Origin: Glandiceps talaboti
Lineage: Eukaryota; Hemichordata; Enteropneusta; Spengelidae
Direction of reading: 5' to 3'
Assembly: GCF_964340395.1 (NCBI RefSeq)
Contig: NC_135556.1
Location: 14,519,910-14,583,909, forward strand
DNA length: 64,000 bases
Part shown: positions 1 to 11,473 of the stretch, piece after piece
Layout of the letters: each line of letters starts with the position of its first letter
Numbering within the stretch: position 1 is the first letter of the stretch
The notes under the pieces: model-generated
The model's database searches: none
What the model saw: only the letters and a program-made list of their open reading frames with translations
What the model was told of the DNA's origin: nothing
Program-made: the position numbers and the translations under genes

Positions 1-1503
1 TTAAACTATATGTGGTTATGTACATCTTGCCTACAGGGTAGCCTGGGAGAACAGTATTTGTACTAAACACTGAAGTGTTACTCTATATTTAGCAGATGAA
101 TGAATAAATAAATCATAGATATATACGATGAAATTCAATGAATACATAAATAAAGTGACTAAAACTGTAATCTAAAAAAGGTAAAATTGTCTGATTATTT
201 GAACAATCCCAGCAGCTATGCAGAATCCTTCAGTTTTTCCGAGAGATTACATTCTCGCAAACCAGAGCTGTTACAATTGTAATAGCGCTGCCAAATAACG
301 AATTGGAGGTGCCGTAAAAGAGGCTGTGGTTTACGACGATATGTTATTACTACGTGTACATGTAATAACATGTGTGCAAGTAACCAGGACAGGATCGTAA
401 CAATAGGTCTTTGTTCAAACTTGCACGTCACTATACATAGCCATACTGACAGGTAAACAGTGTATGACCTTTGACCGTGGAAGCAGAATCAAGGTATGTA
501 TACAGACCAATGTCTTGCATAGCAACATGAGAAAATCACAACTGTCATTTAATCGACATCTTTTATAAAGGTACATAAACAAACTGATGTGTAAATGAAG
601 TGACTTGTAGAGAAATAATCATTGTGTTAGTTTCAAGGGAATGGGAAGAATTGTGTCCGTCAGAGCTTATACAGGATTTAGCGTCGTAGAAAGTGACGAA
701 CATGTTGAAATTATTTCGGGTGTAGTAATGATCCGTACACTGTAATGGAACTCGCACCGTCACTTCTTTCGGTAACTATGTAGTTGTCCGGCTTTCAGTT
801 TTGTTCTTGTTCCTGATTTTTCACCTAAAGAGTTAATTGATCGTACAGTAACACAGAGAGTAAATGTGTCCGAAATTTTAATATGAATGAACAACGCCAG
901 CCTCCATAGCGGGACGCATGTGTAAAAGTAGTGTTACGCATGGTCAGTTCAGTCCTAAACGGTGGCACCGGACCATATGTTGTAATTGCTGTCTATGGCT
1001 TTAGATGATTACATTGGTGTGTAATAACATAATATGACTGAAAATACAATACTTGTTGATCTAAACTCGTTTGTTTTACATGTAAACAAATTTTAAAAAA
1101 TCACATAAACCCCAGGACTTTATATTCACAGTATGCGATATTTGTAGGTTATTACTGTATGACTTATTGTAAAAAAACGTAAAGGATCTAAACATTGCTC
1201 CGTTCTGCGTTCTGTTAGCTTTACACGGGTTGAAAATAAATTTCTGGTATTTTATGACAAATAGTTTTTTTGCTATTCAGCGATTTACTCAGTGGTCCGT
1301 TACGGACTTACAGCAATGCCATCGAACAAATAACAATAGAATAATAGTTATGAGGTTAAACACAGATATTAACGGAAATATATATATATATTCTGCTTTT
1401 TAAAGTGTTTACATTTCCCAAAGTTTCGTACACGTGTACCCACGTATCCTTAGACATAGGGAATTCACTTCAAATGCAATAATAACATTTTCTTCATTTC
1501 CAG
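1..1503. other. Upstream non-coding stretch
   Basis: No coding exon, RNA gene or clear repeat is visible here. Only short, unconnected open frames occur and none shows a domain. The stretch lies 5' of the ARM-TIR-SAM gene and presumably holds its promoter and an upstream intron, since a good acceptor follows a pyrimidine-rich run at about 1485-1503. No TATA box or other promoter element could be assigned with confidence. Confidence 0.4.
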
Positions 1504-1616
1504 GGTCTAGGTACGTGACAGATAGCCCAGCGCTTCTCATCAAGGTATAAACTGAATATGGCTAAAGATCTCGGCAAGGACAGAGGTTTATAGTTTTCCA
1601 TAGTTTTATTTTCGTC
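1504..1616 (+). promoter_or_regulatory. Probable 5' UTR part of first coding exon, with a short uORF
   Basis: A pyrimidine-rich run ending in CAG at 1501-1503 looks like a 3' splice site, so the coding exon probably begins near 1504 and a further non-coding exon would lie upstream. Inside this leader an ATG at 1558 opens an 11-codon frame that stops at 1591-1593, 23 bases before the main ATG at 1617. If transcribed, it is a small uORF that could lower translation of the TIR protein. The transcription start is unknown, so this is inference. Confidence 0.35.
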
Positions 1617-4600
1617 ATGGGTAATGTTTGTGGTCTGGGTTGTACTGCCACCCGGGTAGGTGTACTTGATGAATACGATGGTGACTTGTTTGGGAGTCCC
1701 GGGCTCAGTTTGGAGTCGTTGTCCAGTGTGGACTACGGCGTTGTCGTCGACATCATCAATGATTTAGAATCGGAAAGCGATTATGCCTCCAAGGATGTTA
1801 TCAATGATGAGTTGATGCAACTGTCTTTTTTCTTTAACCCGGATAAAGAAACGAAAAAGGCGTGTCAACTCGGGGATAAGTTAGCTGATCGTTATCCGAA
1901 GGTGTATAAGAAAATTTACCACCAATTACACGACACGTATGACATACTAGATCCTAAAACACGGACAGACAATGATGGACTGGAAGCGGCTTACAGGTCA
2001 ACACACTTTCTAAGGACAATGTGTGGCGTCTCTGCCGAAATGTGCCGAGGAGTATGCGAGTTTGGACTTATCAGTTTGATAGTCAGCGATTTGGAGAAGT
2101 TGACTAGCACTGTCGGAACGGCTTTGATTGGTAAACGTAAGCACTACAAAGATCTATATATACGAACTTTGCTTAGCACTTTACACAACGTAGTCCGATT
2201 ACATTTTCCTGGCCGTGGGTACTTACGAGAAGCGAATGCCGTAAAGATTCTACAAGAGTACACGGAAGGCGAAGAACATTACCGGTTTTACGCAACAATA
2301 ATCTTGACTTTTATAATGAACGATGAAGAAATCGAGAAGGTCGTCGCACAGGTGGAAAATATACAATTCCTTATGGTAAAGTTGGAGAGTGCAATGCTAA
2401 GAAAACAACACATGGTATCAACGCCGGAGATTTCGTTTCGTGCTACTGAAGTACTTGAAAGCATAAACATGTTGATTGTGAATGATACCGCTAAGGTAAG
2501 CTATAAGACTTAATATTGAGTCCAATATTTCATGAAAATAGCAGAGTATGTAAGTGTGGTCACACTTATCAGTAAAGTCAGCAATATAAAGTGTACGTGT
2601 ATAACACATTCAGCAGCAAAAATAGCATTTGAGACACGAAGAACCGGTTTCAAGTTGAGGACGAAAACATGAAATTCAGAAGATGACATAAATATTTAGT
2701 GGATATATACGGAGATTGAATTTTACTTACCAGTCTGTTACCGAAATCGTGAAGAAGCCAAACTAGATTACTATCTGCAAACGCTCATGAACGTACAGCG
2801 CCCACGACATGACTCTTCTCACAACAAAAGCCCAGAATGAGAATATTAATTGGACATGTGTTGCACAAGTGTAAGGTGACTGAAATAAACTGACCAATCA
2901 CTGGCCTGCTGCTCACAATGACTTGCTGATTTGTGAGCATGTCCTCAAACCCAATTGGTCAATTTGTTACCAAACACGGGTGTGTTTGATATCCATTCAA
3001 ATCTTCTAAATTCTTTCAGTGGTGTGAGGTTTAAGCTTCACAACAGGGGTATTCAGCTGCTTTTACAAAATGAAACTATATTGGCCCGAAAAAATGTATC
3101 TTTACTCCGAGATACTTCACAGGTAGGGCTCAGAACTGGGGCTCAGCTAGAACTGCCTAATGAATCTGGAAACGATGAAAATCCATGACGTAATGTAAAC
3201 CTCATAAAGATTACCATCAGTAGAAATAATTTATTTATATTTTTTGACAGGGGAAAGTTATGGAACATGGTTTTCTAGTATATCTAGTGAAACTACTTCA
3301 ATCAGATTCAACTGAAAGAGAAAACATATTAGCAGCTACATCGTTGTGGACACTGGCGTTCAATACTGAGAATAGGGATATGATTCGTGGAGATAAACGC
3401 TGTATGAAGGGTACGTAGGGTTATGTCAATCACGAACGAATTTTGCAACGAGTCGTTTCAAATTTGTCATTTTCAAACTTATTTATTACGATCGACATCA
3501 TATCTACTATAATTAATGTTTGAAATACATACCACGAAGGTAATCCAAGTAGAATCGTGGCGAAGGACAGCACTAGTAATTTTGCTTATTTTCATATGGC
3601 ACTGCACGTAGTGATACATGGTCAACATTATATGATGCAAACAAGTTTATCATGCGTTTATTTAGCTTGGCAGATAAACATGCACAAGAAAAACGAGAAC
3701 ACATTTTATACACACTACACTCCCCCAGAAAATAAGGCTTATGGTATTCTGTGAAACGAAACGAAACGACAGAAATACTGAAAATAACACTCATTTTATC
3801 GCATAGTCGCGCACTTGTACACAGAGCCATGCGCACCAACTACACTGAGAGTGCCAGGGAGTGATACTATAATAATAGATAGTCTATATCATTACAGCAC
3901 TCGGAAAACTTAAACACTCGTCAAGGAGAGAACTGAGTGAAGCGTGTATCGGGGCATTATGGGAACTGGGAGTGAAAGATGAACAAAATCTAGTTGTGAC
4001 GTCATCGAAAGCGACCAGCAGTCGTCATGTGATGATAAGCTACCAATGGGATGACGAGAAATCAGTTATGAAGTTGAAAGAAGAGCTTGAGGCTGCAGGT
4101 TACAACGTATGGATGGATATGAACAACACAAGTAAGTCAGGATGAAGTAGGGTAAAAAAAGGAGATACTTTATATAAAAAACAAAAGTCTGTTTTCATTT
4201 TGTCGTACTCTGAATGTAACATTTTCAGGTCGAAGTAATTCTGCTTCTAAATGATATGATACTGTAAAAGGCTCAAAGTAATTGTCACCACCTAATTTAG
4301 TTCTACGTCATCTAAATTCAGTTGGAAATGTTTATTTTTAGGTAGGTCATTTTCGACACTGAAAGCTATACCAGACACCCTCCAAGAAGCTGTTATTGCT
4401 GCTGACGTCATCATCATTTGCATATCTGAAGGATACAAGTTCAGCAACCGTTGCCGATCAGGTGAACATTTTTTTTTCTCATCACTTTTATCGATTGTAA
4501 AAATTTGTTTTGTTTAGCCATGTGCTGTTTGACAAATTAATGCCAGAACCCGTCAGTGCCAGGAGTATGGAAGTGTCAATCCAACCAAACATGCACCTAT

Positions 4601-6135
4601 ACTCCATACAAACAATGATTGAAAATAGCTGTTGCACATCTATTGCGTAGAGCGAAGAGTTGACAAACAAACCAGTTTCCCAATAGTATCATATCATATC
4701 AAATTACAGCTAAAAAAGGCTAATAGTCTATGAGCACTGAAAGTGTCCAAAAATCAGTCAATCGCCAAAAAATACATTTAGTAACAAAGTGTGTGTGTGT
4801 GAAAAAGTTCATGGTCTGAGTGTTCATCACAAAGTCCAAGTTTTTCCTTTGCAGAGTTCAAGATAATAATCACTTGTAAAGTTCAGATTGACAATAATAA
4901 CATATACAATTTTGAACTGGGAGTTGGTAAATAAGATAAAAAAACACTGGGTCCGTTAAATATTGATTGGTTTAGAATTTACACGCCTATTTTATTAAAG
5001 TCAAAGAAACGCACTGAAATATACTATATCGTGTCTCCACCACCCGGACATCTAACTGTGTATGTTTCAATTCTGATCACAGAAGCTGAATACATTTCAA
5101 GGTCCAAAAAAGAGAGTGTAGCAGTCAGATTCCAATCAAACTATTCCCCGGATGGTTGGCTAAAACGAGTGGCTGGGGAAGAAGTCACAGATTTAAGGTT
5201 TGAAAAGGACTTCGAAAAGAATTTTACAGAGTTGGTTAAAAAACTTGGTGAGCAGGGCAAGCAGATTAAAAAAGGTAAAAATGTATTTATATGATAATAA
5301 TGGCGATTAAGATTTAATATCATGAGATTGATTTACATTAACACAAGTTTAGATACGAATATTATTACTTACAGCGCATGCCCCGCTATTTACTGTGCAC
5401 AACTGTGCTGTTTGGCTGATTTTGTACGTATGTTTTGAGTTTTACATGTAAAAGAGCGCCAACAACGATGAATCTTTGACTAGTCGCCAAATCAGAGGTA
5501 CACGTATGTCAAATATACATAAACCACCCTGCCTATCCGTTTCTTGGAGTGCCGTCACAACTATCCAAAATCAGTCCCATTGATATGCAAATAAGAAGTA
5601 CTTCCTTGAAGAAATTATTTTGAATACATGGCCGATAAAGCTATCCAATTATTAAACCTTGGACCACCACACGTCTGAGTCCAATGCAATCCTCATTTTT
5701 TCTTACAATAAATTTTACTCAACAACTTCTGACTCAATCTTATTAAAAAGCCTGAATTAAAGGAACCAAGTGTTCATTATTTCTTTTTTATAAATATTAA
5801 TAAGGATATTTTTATATACAATTTTGAAAAAAAAAATAGATACGATCGAAGACACAGGCTCGAGTCCACCAGGAAGAACATTGAATAAACCTGTTGAATC
5901 ATGGGATACAGCTGACGTCACTAATTGGTTGAAAGACTCGAAATTGGACCATCTCGCTGAAAAATTCGAGAAATACAGTGGTAAAGATTTATTGAATCTT
6001 CGGAAAATGTTAAACAGGGCTGCCCAGTTCTACTACGATTCACTAAAAAATGACCTTGGACTCCATCAAACACATGATATCGTGTCCTTTACTTCTGCTT
6101 TGGAATCCCTGTCCGATACTCAAACAAATGGGTGA
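1617..6135 (+). CDS. ARM-TIR-SAM protein (SARM1-like parts, permuted order)
   Basis: Coding exons are 1617-2495, 3251-3410, 3898-4131, 4342-4461, 5083-5274 and 5840-6135, all with GT-AG borders and matching phases, giving 626 residues. Residues about 60-385 are helical and ARM-like, clearest at LAATSLWTLAF and ACIGALWEL. A TIR domain spans about 390-515: HVMISYQWD opens it, GYNVWMD follows, then ADVIIICISEGY and NRCRSEAEY, then SPDGWL. Glu465 in CRSE sits where plant TIRs and SARM1 carry the NADase catalytic Glu. A SAM domain covers about 548-615 (SWDTADVTNWLKDSKLDHL). SARM1 itself is ARM-SAM-SAM-TIR, so the order here is different and only one SAM is present. The N-terminus MGNVCGLGC fits N-myristoylation with nearby Cys for palmitoylation. 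A role in NAD+ cleavage or innate signalling is inferred from domains. No in-frame upstream start was found within the exon. Confidence 0.85.
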
Positions 6136-6267
6136 ACCACTAATAGTCCATTTATGCGGGCGTTCGGTTATTTTGTTGCGCCTCCAAACTAATATCTGGA
6201 CATTTGTGGGTTTCATTCTTCTGCGCGATCCACAGGACAATACCACTATGCATGAAACATATTATAG

Positions 6268-6515
6268 CTTGTGTCTGTCTCTTGCAAGATGGTGATTTAT
6301 ATATATATCGTAATACAATACTTACTATGTGTCTGTCTCATACAATTACCACCACAAACCCGACATAAGCATGGTTTCTCATATACTCTATGTACAATCA
6401 TGATGTGATGTATTTATTACAGGAGATGTGTAGGTCTTTCATGTTTTTAAATCCTCGTCAAAGAGAGACACATACAACTATTGTATTGTGATGTATATGC
6501 AAGAGACAGACAATT
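6268..6515. repeat. Foldback / MITE-like inverted repeat in 3' flank
   Basis: Left arm about 6268-6345 and right arm about 6455-6515 are imperfect inverted copies; both carry GTCTGTCTCTTGCA-type and ACAATAC-type blocks in opposite orientation. The element lies 130 bp after the stop of the ARM-TIR-SAM gene, probably inside its 3' UTR, where a transcript could fold. No coding capacity and no certain target duplication were seen. Confidence 0.5.
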
Positions 6516-6684
6516 GTACCTTTAGTGAGCTGACTGTCGATTCTGCACAGCTTAGTTTCTTCTGCTGTATAGTTGTACATCAACATAGTGCATTCCTGTG
6601 CAATCCAGACTGAGCATGCTCAGACGCAAAGGACTATGGGATTATCTGTGGTTATCGTAATATCTAATCTGGAGCTACCGAAAA

Positions 6685-6690
6685 AATAAA
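6685..6690 (+). terminator. Candidate poly(A) signal of the ARM-TIR-SAM gene
   Basis: AATAAA occurs 550 bases after the stop codon. It is the first canonical hexamer downstream on this strand, but no cDNA evidence is available and others occur near 7330. Confidence 0.35.
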
Positions 6691-7759
6691 CCTCCCACAA
6701 TGGTCAGGGTAACTATGAATTGATCATTCGTGGTTTCAAACAATGTAGCATATTGTTTACAATACCAATTCATTAGTATTTATTATCATATTTCCCATGA
6801 TGCAACATTCAACATGGCGGGTTTGCAAGTTCCCTATTTGCCAAGTTTTTTTTCCATGATATAGAAATTTTGCCAAAAAAGAGAACAATTCTTCAAAATT
6901 GTTTCATTTATGCATTTAACTTCAGATATAAGTGCTATGTTTAAGATTATAAATTAACTACCATGTATGTACCTGCACGTGTCAACATTAATGTTCTATC
7001 AATCAATTACCATCGCTGTCAATATTTTAGACCACCTTCAGCTTGTACGAATATTGTAAAATTATTCTTTTTATCTAGGACTGCATCATTTTTTTAATAC
7101 TCTAAGTGATTTCAAGGATATTGATATGTTTGGTGATTTTAATATTTTCAGAAACACTTTATGTAACTACTTATTCATTTTACCAGTACTTTCCTGTTAT
7201 TATGCAAGTGTAATTATCTCAGACTTTTATGTGTATTGTAAATAATTTCATTTTTAATTTTTATTATCATTACTTTTATTTCAATGAACCTATAATTGGT
7301 GCAACCAGTTGGTTCATGAGTAACTAACTAAATAAATAAGTAAAAATAAATTAATTTTTTTTTTCCCCCCATATAATTTGTATCTGAACTCTACAGTCTT
7401 ACGGCTAATTCAATATGGCTGCTGGTGATAGTAGAGTTGTCATGTGTAGTTATCCTGGAAGCTGTGAGGGTTGACAGCTGTAGCTGCTTGGGATTGAAGT
7501 TTATACACTTGGTAGTGATGTGCTCTCTTGTTCTGGATGTTTGCATTATTATCATTCATCTAACTTCTTTAACTGACTATCATATACATTTCAACAAATA
7601 TTGTAAATCACAGGTCTGTAGTCTCTCTCTATAAAATAAAACCTTTCCTTTATATTCTTGTGTAATATTATCAAATCAAGTGTTTTGGCAATCTTGTGGT
7701 TATGACTGGCAGAAAATTAAAAAAAAAAGTTTCCTGTTTTAAGATGAATACAGTAGTCA

Positions 7760-8065
7760 TGTTGAAACTCAGAATAACTGATTTCTTTATTCATATATAA
7801 ACTGACCAATATTTATTGAAATATTAGAATCCTGAAAGGGAGGGGCCTGAAATTAACCATTTTTATGATCTAGTTTTCTAACTAATCAATGTGACAGGGA
7901 CAGTATGGGGGTGGGGGTGGGGTGGGGGTGGGGGTGGGAAAGGAGGTAATATCCAGACTCAGAGTAACTGATTCCTTTATTCAGTTAATTTGACCCAAAT
8001 TTATTTTTGAAATACCAAAATCTTGAAAAGGGGGTTTGGAATTAACAACTCTCACCATTGAGTTT
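7760..8065. repeat. Diverged direct duplication around a G-rich tract
   Basis: A block starting CTCAGAATAACTGATT at about 7767 recurs near 7960 as CTCAGAGTAACTGATT, and similarity continues for about 100 bases (CTTTATTCA, ATTTATT, CTGAAAGGG/CTTGAAAAGGG, GGAATTAAC). The offset is about 193 bp. The duplicated blocks lie between the convergent 3' ends of the TIR gene and CWF19L2. Apart from this and the G-rich run, 6700-8130 shows nothing recognisable. Confidence 0.5.
7904..7939 (+). other. G-rich tract able to form a G-quadruplex
   Basis: Six or more runs of four to five G separated by single T bases occur in 36 bases. On paper this satisfies the G-quadruplex pattern on the plus strand. It lies between two convergent genes, close to the end of CWF19L2. 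Confidence 0.55.
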
Positions 8066-8139
8066 TATCTGCCAATCCAATTCTTTTATAACTTTGTAGT
8101 GAAAATTAGACTGATGATAACTATCATTACAAACTATCC

Positions 8140-8145
8140 TTTATT
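8140..8145 (-). terminator. Candidate poly(A) signal of CWF19L2
   Basis: TTTATT on the plus strand reads AATAAA on the minus strand, about 88 bases past the CWF19L2 stop at 8233-8235. The distance fits a short 3' UTR. Confidence 0.45.
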
Positions 8146-8232
8146 TAACTTTGTCATTTTTTAAAGAGTTTCAACTGAAAAAAAATAAGAACATTGTAAA
8201 ATGTATCAATATTCTGATAATTTTCATTCTCT

Positions 8233-10315
8233 TTAGTCCCTTTCTATTTTCTGTGTCCAGTCGTACGGTTTCCACCATTCTGCAAACTTCAGTACTTTTT
8301 GTCTGTGATCTTCAAAACTTTGTTTTGGTGGATTCCTCCACCGCCTTGGTTCCAGGTCTAATATTCCACCAATAACTTCCTACAAGAACAGAAAATTAAA
8401 AAATTTACCTACCTTTGGGATGTCAAATTACAAGTATTTGACGGATGTCATTCCGTTGTTTGTAACAACTGGCAAGTCCACTGGCTCAGACTCATGGCTG
8501 CTGGAGGAACTGTGTTTGCAATCGCGAGAAGAACCAAGCCGGTTGACTTGTATTGCCAATTGTTACAGACAATGCAATGACACCAATGAACAATTTTAAT
8601 GACTTGTATTTTTTTAAAATAGCACCAACTTTTATAAGCTTGCCCTTTGAGAATATAATTTTCAGTGTTTGACTTAAAATTGAGAGGACATGTGCATACT
8701 TTAAATCCCCCCTAGATTGTAAGATTCACTGTTGTTGATGTCTCCTGATAATCATCAAGTACACACGGGCAGTGAATGTAGTAAGTAATTTACAAAGGAA
8801 AGTACTAATATCTGCCATCAATTTCACAATATCTCCATACACTACAACCTCACAAACAACAAAGAAAAGTACACACAACAAAAAAACATTCAATGGTTGA
8901 AACTACATCAAAGTCAAATAGTTGTAAGCAAGTTTATCTTTGGACCTACCTTGCCAAAATAATGTGGAAAGAGTTGATCATCTTCAATAACATGAGCAAA
9001 GCCACCTTCAAGTCCAAAGTCAACACTGAAATATGGGAGGCCTTTAGGTACCTGTTTACAACAAACACAACAACAAGAAAGTTAAAGTCTGCCATTCAGT
9101 AATCTACATTTTGTGATTTTGTAATTATTAACCTTCTCATGAAATGAATTATACCAATCAGTATTAACTGACAGTCAGTACAATCACAGAGTTTCTCATA
9201 CAATGTTCCCACTCAGGGTTAGTTGTATGTTAAAATACAGTCACATTAAGCCTGTCCATACTTCAAAATCTGATCCGGATCCAATTCGATTTACCTGTCC
9301 ACACTTGTGGTTAATTCATATCTAATTCAAATTAACTGATCCAAATCAAAGCCTACTCTGGATGGTGGTTTCGATCCAGATCAAAGTAATTTGAATCAGA
9401 TCATGATCAGTTCAGCATCGTGTGGACAGGTGCGTACTTCAGTGAATTAATTTGATAAGTAAGCTGGTACGTGTGTGAAAAGCTATGCTAATGTAATTGG
9501 AATTGAATCCACCTTTCAATTTTTTAGTGTACACGGAAAGTGGATCAGTTTACTTCAGATTGGATCTGGATCAGATATTACAGGGTTGGCTATTATCTAC
9601 TATCACAATAAAATTGTGTGTTTTGTGCAACATAATAATTTAGTGTTAATATTTGCTGGTGAAATTATGGCTACTGGTAACTACAAATAAAGATAACAGG
9701 GCCAGACAAATAATTGACTTTGACTCAGTCATACAAGAATCTATCGTCATTTTTCAGCTAAAATTAATAAATTAGTATTGGAAATTACATAAAAAAGAAA
9801 ACTGGACTACCCATCTTCTAGAACTAAACACGATCATGTCAACCATCAGCCATCATATATTCCTCAGTTCTTACTGTGCTCTACCCCCAAAAAACTATAG
9901 AAGGAACTCTGTTTTAAATGGCTTACAACCTGAAGTATATGTAAGATTGGTTCTATATTGACTTACAGATCTCCTGATGTCTTTCTGTCTTGTATCAACC
10001 AATTTCTTGTTTTGTGACCATTCACTCTCACTCTCCATTATTGCTTTCTGGAATAAATGAGAAATGTTACTATGACAACTGACAGAATGAAACAACAGCT
10101 TCACAGATGCATTATCAAAAGACGGACTGTGTTGATCACTGAAAATAACTCTTTTGGACATAACTTGAAACCACTGATTGGATCACTTTCAATTCAACAA
10201 TTTTTCATCTAGACACCCAAAGTAATGGCTCCACCAACAGCCGGTTTTTGACTTTAAGTCATTTACACATACACACACACACACGCATACACGCACACAC
10301 ACACACACACACACA

Positions 10316-10363
<48 letters not shown>

Positions 10364-11388
10364 CACACATTTTGTGATGGCTATAGCCCTATTGAATTAC
10401 TTTAATTTTCAGTTGTGCTAAAAAAAAAATTGTAATTGATAAAGGAAATCTGGTTCTGATGATTCCAACCTTGAAGTAAATATCTGCCATGCCACCTTCT
10501 TCTTTAGGAACTGGAATGCAGTCTATCAACATATGTCGTTGTTTTTTGGGATTCATACACGTTTCAAGGAAGATTGTGTCCATTTCTAGCTCTTCAAACA
10601 TCTTGGTTAGACCTTTACGAAATATCTACAAGATGAATCAAACGACATTCACTAAAATTATTCCTAAAGTCAGACAAACACAGAAACTGATGACATCATA
10701 GGTAGATGTAAGCTTAACTTCACAAAATTATTACTAAAGTCATACAACACAGAAACTGATGACATCATAGGCAGACATAATCTTAACTTGACTACATTAT
10801 TCTTAGACAGACAACACTGAAATTGATGACATCACAGTTGAATGCACACTTGACTACATTATCCTAAAATCAGACTACACAGAAACTGATGACATCATAG
10901 ATAGATGCAAGCTTAACTTGACTAAATGATGACATCATAGGTATGTGTAGTCTTAACTTGAGCTATTGATGAGATAGTACCAGAAGATAAAGCATCCAAT
11001 CTGTAACATCACAGAAAGACACAAAGTGACAATTGACATTGTTACAGAGATGTCCGGCTGTATTCTTGTCTGTTTGTGTCATTAAAGTTTATAGTTTATC
11101 TATTTTCAAAAGCACCTTTCTAACTATATCTAATGGATTTGTATTCTATTTTATATTCACCTTGATTTCATTCCAGACATCCTCATCAATCATGGTACTG
11201 GATACACAGTGCTGCATTGGGATAATCTGGCAGTGACCGTCAGTCAATGATTGGTGGGATGGAAGACATAGGTACACCTGGCAAAGAAAAATAATCCAAA
11301 GTTTGTGTTCTGCAATGGCTATATTTTTATCACTCTCTTCAGTGTGAGTCTGATCACATATGTGTATGCATATGGTATACATACACAT

Positions 11389-11473
<85 letters not shown>

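Noticed and set aside
2955-3188. 77-codon open frame between exons 1 and 2 of the TIR gene
   Set aside because: No domain, no suitable splice sites, and it lies in an intron whose flanking exons join cleanly without it.
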